16,704 nucleotides of DNA from UBA5862 sp002408105. GTDB taxonomy: Bacteria > Pseudomonadota > Gammaproteobacteria > Pseudomonadales > UBA5862. The notes under the pieces were generated by a model that was not told where the DNA came from, did no database searches, and saw only the letters and a list, made by a program, of their open reading frames with translations. Where the stretch lies: positions 1 through 16,704 of the forward strand of contig JAXHVB010000102.1 of the NCBI GenBank assembly GCA_034189125.1, in the 5' to 3' direction. The position numbers and the translations under genes are program-made. This document shows positions 6,700-14,888 of the stretch, one piece after another (within the stretch, counting starts at the first letter, position 1; each line of letters begins with the position of its first letter).

Positions 6700-8301
6700 T
6701 TATGCGTCGGCGGCGAGGGTTGCCCGCAAGGCCGCCTTGTTGATCTTCTCTAGGGTGGAGCGCGGCATGTCCTCGACCGGGTACACCGCGTGCGGAACCT
6801 TGAAGTCTGCGAGGTGCTGCCGGCAATGCGCGATGAGTTCAGCCTCCAGTGAACTGGGCGCACCTGGGCCTGGGATGACAAAGGCCACGGGCACTTCGTC
6901 GAGCATGGGGTGACGGCGAGCCACAACAGCGACTTCCTCGGCCCAACCCGACGCCCGGATCACCGCCTCAATCTCCGAGGCGGCAACGTTTTCTCCGCCG
7001 ACCTTGAGCATGTCCTTGTCGCGGTCGGCGAAAAAGATGAAGCCTTCCGGGGTGGTTCGGACCCGGTCTCCGGTGCGGAACCAGCCATGGTCGTCAAAGG
7101 CGTCGGCCGTGGCTTGTGGGTCTTTCAGGTACTCGAGAAACAGCGAAACCCCGCGAATGCCACGCACCAGAAGGTGTCCGGTTTTGCCTGGCTCTACGGG
7201 TTCTCCGGTGTCATCGACCACGGCGATTTCGTACTCGGGTGCCGCCCGTCCGCAACTCATGGATGGGCTCGGCCAGTGAAGGTCGCCGACGATGCCGTGG
7301 GTGATGGTCTCGGTCATTCCCCACCATCCGACGGTGGTGACCTTGAACAGTTCGTCGGTGGGGGGCGCGCAGATGCCATTCCCCCAGACCCGGTAGTGGT
7401 GCGATTCCGGGATGGGGTGCTCCAGCAAGGCCTTCAGGCAGAACGGGATCATGGAGGTCCAGGTACAGCGGTGTTTCAGCGACAGCGGCCAAAACCGGCT
7501 GGCAGTGAACCGAGGCAACAGCACCACCGTTCCCCCCACCCACAGACTGCCGAGTACCGAGTAGGCCTGGGCATTGGTGTGAAATAAGGGGAGAAAGCAC
7601 AGGGTCACATCGGCAGGTGTCAGTTCAAGGTGCCGGGCATTGACCTGCCCGCCCCAGAGCGCGTTGGCGTGGGTCCACACCACTGCTTTCGGGCGAGCCG
7701 TGGTGCCGGAGGTGTACTGGATGCCGACCGGGTCCAGTGCATCGATCTCGGCATCGGATACAGTCCCGGGCGTGGTGTTCAGCAGCAGGGCAGCGAAGGG
7801 CTCCGTCCCGATGGGTGGCTCCCAGCCGTTCGCGGGCGCTGCGCCGGCGTCGTGGTCCAGCACCGCCAGCCACCGAAGTTGTGGCGCTTCGGTTGCGAGC
7901 GCCTCAGCCAGGCTGGGCTGGGTGACCGCGCCAACTGCTTCACTGTGCTCGGCAAAGTAGGCCAACTCAGGACCTGCACTGCGGGTGTTCGTGGTGACTC
8001 CGACGGCGCCGATCATCGCGCAGGCATACCAGGTCAGGAGCAATTCTGGTGAGTTGTCCAGATGAATCAGCACGCGGTCCCCATGGCGAACGCCCCGTTG
8101 AGTCAGTCCTGCTGCCAGGCGTTGGCAGTCTTGTGCGAACTCGCGGTAGGTCCAGGTATGACCCGGCTGTTCGAACGGCTCCCAAACCAGGAAGGGGTGG
8201 TCTGGGCGGGCTTGGGCCCAGTGGCGAATCAGCTGTCCAACGGTCCGGCCGGCATGGTGGCCGGCGGCTGGGCTGCGCGGCTTATTGTTGGGCACCAACA
8301 T
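6700..8301 (-). CDS. AMP-forming acyl-CoA synthetase/ligase (ANL superfamily)
   Basis: This 533-residue enzyme should adenylate a carboxylic acid with ATP and transfer the acyl group to CoA. The ANL motifs are in order: the phosphate loop YTSGTTARPKAVVWTH at 196-211, LPLFHTNAQ at 237-245, GWWGMTETITHG at 325-336, GWFRTGD at 406-412 (Asp412), the hinge FADRDKDMLKVGGENV near 424-439, and the C-terminal catalytic Lys519 or Lys522 in STLEKINK. It resembles crotonobetaine/carnitine- and medium-chain-type CoA ligases, but I cannot name the substrate. The phosphate loop has two alanines where TTGxPKG is common. The reading frame stays open upstream to 8655, inside the kinase gene, but ATG 8301 has AGAGGA about eight bases before it and starts the conserved sequence. 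The next gene on the strand is the hybrid sensor, 9 bases away. Confidence 0.93.
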   Translation of the reverse strand: MLVPNNKPRSPAAGHHAGRTVGQLIRHWAQARPDHPFLVWEPFEQPGHTWTYREFAQDCQRLAAGLTQRGVRHGDRVLIHLDNSPELLLTWYACAMIGAVGVTTNTRSAGPELAYFAEHSEAVGAVTQPSLAEALATEAPQLRWLAVLDHDAGAAPANGWEPPIGTEPFAALLLNTTPGTVSDAEIDALDPVGIQYTSGTTARPKAVVWTHANALWGGQVNARHLELTPADVTLCFLPLFHTNAQAYSVLGSLWVGGTVVLLPRFTASRFWPLSLKHRCTWTSMIPFCLKALLEHPIPESHHYRVWGNGICAPPTDELFKVTTVGWWGMTETITHGIVGDLHWPSPSMSCGRAAPEYEIAVVDDTGEPVEPGKTGHLLVRGIRGVSLFLEYLKDPQATADAFDDHGWFRTGDRVRTTPEGFIFFADRDKDMLKVGGENVAASEIEAVIRASGWAEEVAVVARRHPMLDEVPVAFVIPGPGAPSSLEAELIAHCRQHLADFKVPHAVYPVEDMPRSTLEKINKAALRATLAADA

Positions 8302-8372
8302 TTGCGTGTTCCTCTGTAAAGAAGCGTCGGACGCAAAGTCTGCCGCTGAGCCAGTGCACCCGTTGGGTTGTC

Positions 8373-9377
8373 TCACAAGGCGGTCGCCTGCTCCAGAAGG
8401 CGACGCTGCACCGCCGCTGTCAGGCGTGGTCCGTACTCTGTGACCAGGGTTGCCGCGGAGAGGCTTGCGAGTTTTCCAGCCTGCTGAATGCTCTGACCCT
8501 GGGTCAGAGCATACAAAAACGCGCCGGCGAACATGTCGCCGGCACCGTTGGTGTCGACCGCTTGTACCTGCACCGAGTCGATGCGGTGTAGCTGTCGGCC
8601 ATCCCAGACCAGTGCCCCCTGGGCGCCACAGGTGACGGCAAATTGGTGCGCACAATCTCGGAGCGTTCGGGCGGCGGCTTCAATGTCGTCATGGCCGGAA
8701 AACAGCCGTGCCTCTTCGGCGTTGCAAAACAGCATGTCCACGCCCGCGCCGAGCATGGCCTCGATACCGGGTCGGAAGTGGGTGACCATGTTGGGGTCTG
8801 AGAACGTCAGGCTTGTTTTTACGCCGTTTTGTTCCGCAAATTCCCGCGCATGGATGGCGGCCTGCCGGGTTGATTCTGAAGTGACCAGGTAGCCCTCCAG
8901 GTAGAGGTACTTCGAGGACCGCAACGCATCAAAGTCAAGATCTGAGGTTGAAAGGCTGGATGAGATTCCCAGGTGGCTGAGCATGGTGCGCTCTGCATCG
9001 GGCGTGACCATCACTACGCAACGACCGGTGATGCTGTCTGCGGTTCGGCTTCCGTTGGTGTTGTTGGCAACGCGGGCTTGTGCCAGGTCATGCAGGTAGA
9101 AGTCGCCTGGCTCGTCCGCGCCCACCTTGCAGGCGTAGTAGCAGTGACCGCCGAAGTTCGCAGCGGCGATCATGCTGTTCGCCGCGGATCCGCCGCTGGC
9201 ACGTTTCTGCAGGCCGAACCTGGTGGTCAGTTCATCAATGAGGTGTTGCTGCGGCCCGGCATCGACCAGGGTCATCAAACCCTTGTCGATGCCATGGCTG
9301 GTGAGGAAATTGTCATCGATCACAAACTCCTTGTCGACCAGCGCATTGCCGATCCCGTAAAGGTCGTACTGCTTCAT
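8373..9377 (-). CDS. PfkB-family carbohydrate/nucleoside kinase (adenosine kinase-like)
   Basis: This 334-residue cytoplasmic kinase of the ribokinase superfamily phosphorylates a sugar or nucleoside with ATP. It starts MKQYDLYGIGNALVD, contains the first PfkB signature GGSAANSMIAAANFGG at 62-77 and the second signature VDTNGAGDMFAGAF at 274-287, with Asp281 as the catalytic base. The YGIGNALVD opening and the VMVTPDAERTM segment near 122-132 are typical of proteobacterial proteins annotated as adenosine or inosine/guanosine kinases. AGGA lies about ten bases before the ATG. It is followed on the same strand by the CoA ligase after 71 bases with no obvious terminator, so cotranscription is possible. 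A nucleoside substrate is more likely than fructose or ribose, but this rests on family resemblance. Confidence 0.92.
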   Translation of the reverse strand: MKQYDLYGIGNALVDKEFVIDDNFLTSHGIDKGLMTLVDAGPQQHLIDELTTRFGLQKRASGGSAANSMIAAANFGGHCYYACKVGADEPGDFYLHDLAQARVANNTNGSRTADSITGRCVVMVTPDAERTMLSHLGISSSLSTSDLDFDALRSSKYLYLEGYLVTSESTRQAAIHAREFAEQNGVKTSLTFSDPNMVTHFRPGIEAMLGAGVDMLFCNAEEARLFSGHDDIEAAARTLRDCAHQFAVTCGAQGALVWDGRQLHRIDSVQVQAVDTNGAGDMFAGAFLYALTQGQSIQQAGKLASLSAATLVTEYGPRLTAAVQRRLLEQATAL

Positions 9378-9453
9378 GCCGGAGCTGTCCTGGCTGTCGG
9401 GTGGATGCGGTGCGCGTAGGTGATTCGCTTTTCAACCGGCGCGGGAAGTGGGT

Positions 9454-9461
9454 AGTATAAG
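9454..9461. promoter_or_regulatory. Overlapping -10-like elements in the divergent pfkB-like / kor intergenic region
   Basis: The 266-base region between the PfkB-type kinase and the oxidoreductase operon contains TATACT on the minus strand (9459-9454) and TATAAG on the plus strand (9456-9461), each matching TATAAT at five of six positions. No good -35 sits at the right spacing for either. An AT-rich patch at 9530-9538 is another candidate for the plus strand. Weak prediction. Confidence 0.22.
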
Positions 9462-9643
9462 AGGCGCTTGGTGGCGGCGCACCTGCAGGGCTTGCCGGTG
9501 GCCACTGGGCGCAGCGCGAATACGAGACCAATAATAACAGCGCAGACCGCAGTACCTGCGTGCGCGTCTCCGGAGGGTCCTTAGCGGAGCGCGGCGGCAG
9601 TGGATCTGCGGTGCTCGCCCGACCGCAAGGGAGCGGCAATTCG

Positions 9644-11437
9644 GTGCAGCCGACGGATGTTAAAGACCCCGATTATTTCCATAAGGTGGTGGATTGTCAG
9701 TGGGCCTGTCCCGCGCACACCCCCGTCCCCGAATACATTCGACTGATCGCAGCAGGCCGCTATAGCGACGCCTACCTGCTGAACTGGCATTCGAACGTCT
9801 TTCCTGGGGTGCTCGGGCGCACCTGTGACCGGCCCTGTGAGCCGGCGTGTCGGCGCGGGCGCCTGGAAGCGGAAGAGCCGGTGGCGATCTGCCGGCTCAA
9901 ACGCGTCGCCGCGGACCACAAGGCGGACATTCAACCCCGCCTGCCAAGGCCAGCGGCCGCACCCAACGGAAAGCGTGTCGCTGCCATTGGAGCGGGCCCA
10001 GCCGCGCTCGCCCTGGCTCGGGACCTGCTGCCCCTCGGGTATGAAGTGGTCATCTTTGACGCAGAGCGCCAGCCCGGTGGCATGATGCGCAGCCAGATTC
10101 CTGCGTTTCGTTTGCCGGCATCGGTGCTGGACGAAGAGATTGGCTACGTCCTGAACCTGGGTGCCCACACCCGCTTTGGGGAGCGCGTAGGCAGCCTGAC
10201 CGAGCTGCTCGACGGTGGTGGTTTCGATGCGGTTTTCGTTGGTACTGGCGCGCCGCGGGGCCGCGATTTACAACTGCCCGGACGCGCGGCCGCGAATGCG
10301 AACATTCACATCGGTATCGACTGGTTGGCCAGTGTTGCTTTTGGGCACTGCGACCGCATTGGCAAGCGGGTCATCGTGCTGGGCGGCGGCAACACCGCGA
10401 TGGACTGCTGCCGCACGGCCAGGCGTTTGGGTGGCGACTCGGTCACTGTGGTGGTGCGCAGCGGGTATGAGGAGATGAAAGCCTCACCCTGGGAAAAGGA
10501 AGACGCCCAGCGCGAGGGAATCCCCATCCGCAATTTTTTGGTGCCCAAGGCCTTTCTTCATCAGGATGGGCAGCTCACTGCCGTGCGGTTCGAACCGGTT
10601 CACGCCGAGTATGACCAAGATGGCCGGCGCCAACTGGTGCCCACCGGTGAGGCCCAGGTCGACATGCAGTGCGACGACGTGATCATCGCCATCGGGCAAG
10701 AGAACGCCTTCCCTTGGATTGAACTGGAATCCGGCGTCGAATTCGATCGGTGGGGCCTGCCGGCGCTAGACGAAGACAGTCTGCAATCCACCAATCCTGC
10801 CGTTTTTTTCGGCGGTGATGCCGCTTTCGGGCCTAAGAACATCATCTGGGCGGTGGCCCATGGACGCACGGCGGCAATCTCGATTGACCTGTGGTGTCGG
10901 GGCCATTCCATGCAAGACAGGCCAGACACCTTGATGCGCTTGTCCAGTCAGAAGATGGGCATCCATGAGTGGAGCTACGACAACGATGTTTCCTTGGACC
11001 CACGCCACGAGGTCCCGTGGCAGGATCAGCGCCTCACGCTCGTGGATCTGGCCGAGGAGGTCGAAACCGGTTTCGACGTCCAGCAGGCGTTGGCGGAGGC
11101 CGAGCGCTGCCTCAACTGTGACGTCCAGACATTGTTCACCGCGCCGAGTTGCATCGAGTGCGACGCCTGTGTCGACATTTGTCCGGTGGACTGCATCAAC
11201 TTCACGGAAAATCAGCCCGAAGTTGCGCTGCGGGCCGGGTTGCGGGTGCCGGCGGAGAATACATCCCAGGCCCTGATGGTTTCGCCTGAACTGGCGACCG
11301 GGCGCGTGATGGTCAAGGACGAAGACCTGTGCCTCCATTGTGGCTTGTGTGCCGAGAGGTGTCCGACAGGCGCCTGGGACATGCAGAAATTTGTCATTGA
11401 TTTACCCAAGGCGGGTGCAGCATGCATGGGCGGCTAG
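9644..11437 (+). CDS. korC: GltD-like FAD/NAD(P)-binding iron-sulfur oxidoreductase subunit (KorC type)
   Basis: This flavoprotein probably passes electrons between the OFOR subunits encoded downstream and NADP(H). Using the GTG at 9644 it has 597 residues. An N-terminal cysteine domain (Cys18, Cys22, Cys61, Cys65, Cys69) resembles the iron-sulfur domain of glutamate synthase small subunits. A first Rossmann motif GAGPAALALA at 116-125 (FAD), a second GGGNTAMD at 247-254 (NAD(P)H), and FGGDAAFGP near 389-397 follow. The C-terminal ferredoxin domain has Cys503-506-509-513 and Cys563-566-569-573, which would bind two [4Fe-4S] clusters. The start is uncertain: in-frame GTG codons also occur at 9560 and 9611; I prefer 9644 because GGGAG lies ten bases upstream and homology seems to begin there. 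The gene overlaps the next by 16 bases. Three-subunit NADP-linked 2-oxoglutarate oxidoreductase of Azoarcus evansii has such a subunit. Confidence 0.88.
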   Translation: MQPTDVKDPDYFHKVVDCQWACPAHTPVPEYIRLIAAGRYSDAYLLNWHSNVFPGVLGRTCDRPCEPACRRGRLEAEEPVAICRLKRVAADHKADIQPRLPRPAAAPNGKRVAAIGAGPAALALARDLLPLGYEVVIFDAERQPGGMMRSQIPAFRLPASVLDEEIGYVLNLGAHTRFGERVGSLTELLDGGGFDAVFVGTGAPRGRDLQLPGRAAANANIHIGIDWLASVAFGHCDRIGKRVIVLGGGNTAMDCCRTARRLGGDSVTVVVRSGYEEMKASPWEKEDAQREGIPIRNFLVPKAFLHQDGQLTAVRFEPVHAEYDQDGRRQLVPTGEAQVDMQCDDVIIAIGQENAFPWIELESGVEFDRWGLPALDEDSLQSTNPAVFFGGDAAFGPKNIIWAVAHGRTAAISIDLWCRGHSMQDRPDTLMRLSSQKMGIHEWSYDNDVSLDPRHEVPWQDQRLTLVDLAEEVETGFDVQQALAEAERCLNCDVQTLFTAPSCIECDACVDICPVDCINFTENQPEVALRAGLRVPAENTSQALMVSPELATGRVMVKDEDLCLHCGLCAERCPTGAWDMQKFVIDLPKAGAACMGG

Positions 11438-13254
11438 AACGAACCAACGACTTTGTCGTCAAGTTTGCAAACGTCAATGGGTCCGGTTCTGCCAGTGCGA
11501 ATCAGTTGTTTGCCAAGGCGATCTTGCGCATGGGGGTGCCGGTGTCCCCCCGCAACATTTTCCCGTCAAACATTCAAGGTCTGCCCACCTGGTATGAAGT
11601 GCGGGTGAGCGAAGCCGGGTACCTGGGTGCGCGCTCCGGTGTGGACCTGATGGTGGCCATGAACCCTGAAACCTGGTCGCAAGACATGGCCTCTGTCGAA
11701 CCGGGCGGCTATGTGCTCTACGATAGCACGCGGGCGCGCACACACGGGCTGCCCACAGGCTGCCAGGCGCTGGGTGTTCCATTGACCGCCCTTTGCAGCG
11801 AAGCCTACAGCGACGCACGCCAGCGGCAACTGTTCAAAAACACCATGTACGTCGGTGTATTGGCGCAGCTGCTGGGGATTGAGTTTGCCGTGCTGGAAAC
11901 CCTGGTGCGCGACCAGTTCAAGCGCAAAGCGCCGCTGATCAACGCCAACCTCGATGCACTTTCAAGGGGGTGGGCTTACGCCGAGGCACACCTGGAAGGC
12001 GGCATAGGCCTGCAGATTCAGCGGCGCGATGCCTGTGGCGATCGAATTTTTATTGACGGCAACACCGCTGCGGCCTTGGGCGCCATTTATGGTGGCGCCA
12101 CCTTTTCGGCCTGGTACCCCATCACGCCATCATCCTCTTTGGCCGAAGCCTACATGCACTACGCCGAGCGGCTGCGAGTCGACCCGGATGGGCAGCGCAA
12201 GTACGTGGTTGTCCAGGCTGAGGATGAGCTGGCTGCCATTGGCATGGTCGTGGGCGCCGCGTGGAACGGTGCCCGTGCATTCACTGCGACCAGCGGGCCG
12301 GGCATTTCCCTGATGCAGGAGTTTCTGGGGCTTGCGTATTTCGCGGAAATACCGGCAGTGATCTTCGATGTTCAGCGGGGAGGGCCGTCCACTGGGATGC
12401 CGACCCGCACCCAACAGAGCGACGTGCTGGCCTGTGCACACGCGGGCCATGGCGATACACGCCATCCACTGCTGTTGCCAAGCGACCCGCGTGAGTGTTT
12501 CGATTTTTCAGCCCTTGCGTTCGACCTTGCCGACCGGTTGCAAACACCGGTGTTCGTGCTGTCCGACCTGGACATTGGCATGAACGAGCGGCTTTGCGAT
12601 CCACTGGACTGGGACGATGCACGCACGCTGGATCGGGGCAAGGTACTCGATTTTGATGCGCTGGATTCGGGCGCTGCATTCGGCCGCTATCTGGATGTCG
12701 ATGGGGACGGCATTCCCTATCGAACCCTGCCGGGCACACACCCCGAGCGCGGGGCGTTCTTCACGCGCGGCACAACCAAAGATGCCTATGCCCGTTACAG
12801 TGAAGCGGGCGACGACTATGTCGCCAACATGGAACGCCTGCTGCGCAAGTACGAGCGTGCCTTGCGCTGGCTGCCAGAGCCACTCCTCCATGAATGCGGT
12901 GCCAGTGACGCCGTGATTTTTTTCGGCTCGACGGCCCCAGCTATGCATGAAGCGCTGGACATGTTCGCGGATGCAGGCGCGGCCCTCGATGCCTTGCGGG
13001 TCCGGTCGGTGCCCTTTCATCCAAAGGTGGGGGCATTTTGCGAGTCGCACCGGCTGGTGTTCGTGGTTGAACAAAACCGGGACGGCCAGCTGCGCAGCCT
13101 GCTCATCGAGCAGTTCGACCTGGACCCCAAGCGGTTGGTCTCCCTGTGCCACTACGATGGCACCCCCATCACAGCACGTTTCATCGTCAACGCAATCAGC
13201 CACCAAATGGACGAGCGCAAGGTGGTCCCCCTGCGCAAGCAGGTAGAACCATGA
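11422..13254 (+). CDS. korA: 2-oxoacid:acceptor oxidoreductase, fused gamma-alpha subunit (KorA type)
   Basis: The product has 610 residues and belongs to CoA-dependent, thiamine diphosphate- and iron-sulfur-containing 2-oxoacid oxidoreductases, which reversibly convert a 2-oxoacid and CoA to acyl-CoA and CO2. The gamma domain occupies about 11-190 (GSGSASANQLFAKA near 20-33). The pyrimidine-binding alpha domain begins near 208, with WYPITPSSSLAEA at 231-243, ATSGPGISLMQE at 289-300 and RGGPSTGMPTRTQQSD at 319-334, the signature of KorA/OFOR alpha chains. A C-terminal region around 495-600 resembles domain II/III. The ATG overlaps the end of the flavoprotein gene by 16 bases; the stop overlaps the beta-subunit start. 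The fused gamma-alpha form with a separate beta fits 2-oxoglutarate oxidoreductases best, but other 2-oxoacids remain possible. Confidence 0.93.
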   Translation: MHGRLERTNDFVVKFANVNGSGSASANQLFAKAILRMGVPVSPRNIFPSNIQGLPTWYEVRVSEAGYLGARSGVDLMVAMNPETWSQDMASVEPGGYVLYDSTRARTHGLPTGCQALGVPLTALCSEAYSDARQRQLFKNTMYVGVLAQLLGIEFAVLETLVRDQFKRKAPLINANLDALSRGWAYAEAHLEGGIGLQIQRRDACGDRIFIDGNTAAALGAIYGGATFSAWYPITPSSSLAEAYMHYAERLRVDPDGQRKYVVVQAEDELAAIGMVVGAAWNGARAFTATSGPGISLMQEFLGLAYFAEIPAVIFDVQRGGPSTGMPTRTQQSDVLACAHAGHGDTRHPLLLPSDPRECFDFSALAFDLADRLQTPVFVLSDLDIGMNERLCDPLDWDDARTLDRGKVLDFDALDSGAAFGRYLDVDGDGIPYRTLPGTHPERGAFFTRGTTKDAYARYSEAGDDYVANMERLLRKYERALRWLPEPLLHECGASDAVIFFGSTAPAMHEALDMFADAGAALDALRVRSVPFHPKVGAFCESHRLVFVVEQNRDGQLRSLLIEQFDLDPKRLVSLCHYDGTPITARFIVNAISHQMDERKVVPLRKQVEP

Positions 13255-14306
13255 CCTACATCCGCAAGCCGAAAATTCAGCACCCCAGGCTATCGCGCAA
13301 TGCGCTTGGCCTGACCCGGCGCGACTACGAAGGGGCTGTCTCGACGCTTTGTGCGGGCTGTGGCCACGACTCGATCAGCGCTGCGATCATTGAAGCCTGC
13401 TACGAAATGTCACTGCCTGCCCACCGCATCGCGAAACTCTCCGGCATTGGCTGCTCATCGAAAACGCCCACCTACTTCCTCAGTCGGTCCCATGGCTTCA
13501 ACAGTGTTCATGGCCGCATGCCCGCTGTATTGACTGGCGCATACATGGCCAACAGGGACCTTGTTTACATTGGGGTATCCGGCGATGGGGACTCCGCTTC
13601 GATCGGTTTGGGTCAATTCGCGCATGCGATGCGCCGTGGGGTCAACATGACCTACATCGTGGAAAACAATGGTGTCTATGGATTGACCAAGGGACAGTTC
13701 TCGGCCACTGCCGACTATGGCGCCAAAAACAAACGTGGTGTGCAAAATTTCGACGAGGCCATCGACCTGGCGACCCTCGCCATTCAAATGGGTGCGACTT
13801 TTGTGGCGCGCAGTTTTTCCGGTGACAAAGCCCAGTTGGTGCCCTTGATTCAAGCGGCAATCCACCACCGGGGCGCCGCGTTCATTGATGTGGTCTCTCC
13901 GTGCGTCACCTTCAACAACCACCGGGAGTCGACCAAGGGATTCGATTACGTGCGCGCTCACAACGCCGCAGTGAACCGTCCCGACCTGATTCCGGTGCGC
14001 GAGGAGGTTCGGGTGTCCTACCCAGAGGGCGCGACCGAAACGGTTGAGCTGCACGACGGGTCGCTGCTGCAATTGACCAAGTGCGCCGCGGACTACAATC
14101 CCCGTGACCGCACCCGGGCCATCAACGCAATCCAGGAGCGCCAGCGTCTGAACCAGGTGGTGACCGGGCTGCTGTACATCGACCCCGATGCGCCTGATTT
14201 GCACGACGAAATGGGCACCGTTTCGTGTCCCCTGAATCAATTGTCCGACGCGGAGTTGATACCAGGGCGTGCCCAGCTCGAAGTCATCAACCAGGCGCAT
14301 CGCTGA
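13251..14306 (+). CDS. korB: 2-oxoacid:acceptor oxidoreductase, beta subunit (KorB type)
   Basis: This 351-residue chain binds thiamine diphosphate and one [4Fe-4S] cluster. The diphosphate/Mg motif is SGDGDSASIGLGQ at 110-122 closing with ENNGVYGLTKGQ at 138-149. Four cysteines sit where beta subunits ligate their cluster: Cys34 and Cys37 in CAGCGH, Cys68 in GIGCSS, and Cys218 in SPCVTFNN. The reading frame is open from 13146, but ATG 13251 forms an ATGA overlap with the alpha stop and opens MTYIRKPKIQ, so it is the natural start. The length of about 350 residues with a C-terminal extension is typical of KorB and not of pyruvate-type beta chains alone. Confidence 0.95.
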   Translation: MTYIRKPKIQHPRLSRNALGLTRRDYEGAVSTLCAGCGHDSISAAIIEACYEMSLPAHRIAKLSGIGCSSKTPTYFLSRSHGFNSVHGRMPAVLTGAYMANRDLVYIGVSGDGDSASIGLGQFAHAMRRGVNMTYIVENNGVYGLTKGQFSATADYGAKNKRGVQNFDEAIDLATLAIQMGATFVARSFSGDKAQLVPLIQAAIHHRGAAFIDVVSPCVTFNNHRESTKGFDYVRAHNAAVNRPDLIPVREEVRVSYPEGATETVELHDGSLLQLTKCAADYNPRDRTRAINAIQERQRLNQVVTGLLYIDPDAPDLHDEMGTVSCPLNQLSDAELIPGRAQLEVINQAHR

Positions 14307-14383
14307 TGCGGTGTTTCTGAAGGCCAGGTGACGCATGAGCCCTGGACGGTGTTCGGCGAAAGCCTCAGCGTGGAGAGGTGTCA

Positions 14384-14728
14384 ATGCAGACATATCAAGG
14401 CCAGTGCCACTGTGGTGCAGTGCGGTTCGAGGTGGACCTGGACCTCAGCCACACCCTGCAATGCAATTGTTCGTTCTGTCGACGCAAGGGGGCCGTCATT
14501 GCATTTGCCAATGTTGAGGCGCTGCGGGTCACGGCGGGGGAAGACCAGCTGAAGCTGTACCAATTCGGCAACAAGGATGCCCAGCACAGGTTCTGTCGCA
14601 CCTGCGGCATTCATCCTTTCCACAAGCCGATCCTGCTGCACGACAAGGTCGGCATCAACGTTGGCTGCCTCGATGGTGTAGACCCCTTCACCACCTCGCC
14701 CCAGCTGTTCCAGGGCATCGAACTCTAG
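14384..14728 (+). CDS. GFA/CENP-V-fold zinc protein (glutathione-dependent formaldehyde-activating enzyme-like)
   Basis: This 114-residue protein shows the cysteine pattern of the GFA family: Cys8 and Cys10 in CHCGAVRF, Cys27, Cys29 and Cys32 in CNCSFCRRKG, and Cys71 and Cys74 in FCRTCGIHPF. These bind two zinc ions in the family. The founding member was described as condensing formaldehyde with glutathione, but most members have unproven function. I chose ATG 14384 because GGAGAGG sits about six bases upstream; the in-frame GTG at 14378 lies inside that ribosome site. It lies 77 bases after the beta OFOR gene on the same strand and may be part of that transcript. Confidence 0.9.
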   Translation: MQTYQGQCHCGAVRFEVDLDLSHTLQCNCSFCRRKGAVIAFANVEALRVTAGEDQLKLYQFGNKDAQHRFCRTCGIHPFHKPILLHDKVGINVGCLDGVDPFTTSPQLFQGIEL

Positions 14729-14888
14729 GTTCGGGTGGGTCGAGCGCCGATTGCAGCCTGCCGACGTCTTTTGAATGGGTTTTTGCAGTATGCTGGGAGG
14801 TTGATCCACCTGGTTCGGAAGCGCCCCGGGTGGTCCGTCCGGGTGGGGTTCGTCACCTTCCTCCTGTTGCAGCTGTGGGTCCACCAGA
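14729..14888. other. 160-bp intergenic region before the antiporter gene
   Basis: This gap separates the GFA-like gene from the antiporter. A TATGCT (14789-14794) could be a -10, but the nearest TTGAAT is only 12 bases upstream, so a sigma-70 promoter is not convincing. The second half is G/C-rich with short imperfect inverted repeats (for example CCCC at about 14824 and GGGG at about 14846) and no T-run. I see no small gene or RNA. Confidence 0.4.

Noticed and set aside
8302..8655. Upstream extension of the CoA ligase frame
   Set aside because: The extension overlaps the kinase gene, is Arg/Gly-rich without homology, and ATG 8301 has a good ribosome site at the conserved start.
13455..14393. 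Minus-strand open frame of 312 codons over the beta OFOR gene
   Set aside because: No recognisable motif and fully antisense to korB, whose cofactor motifs are intact.
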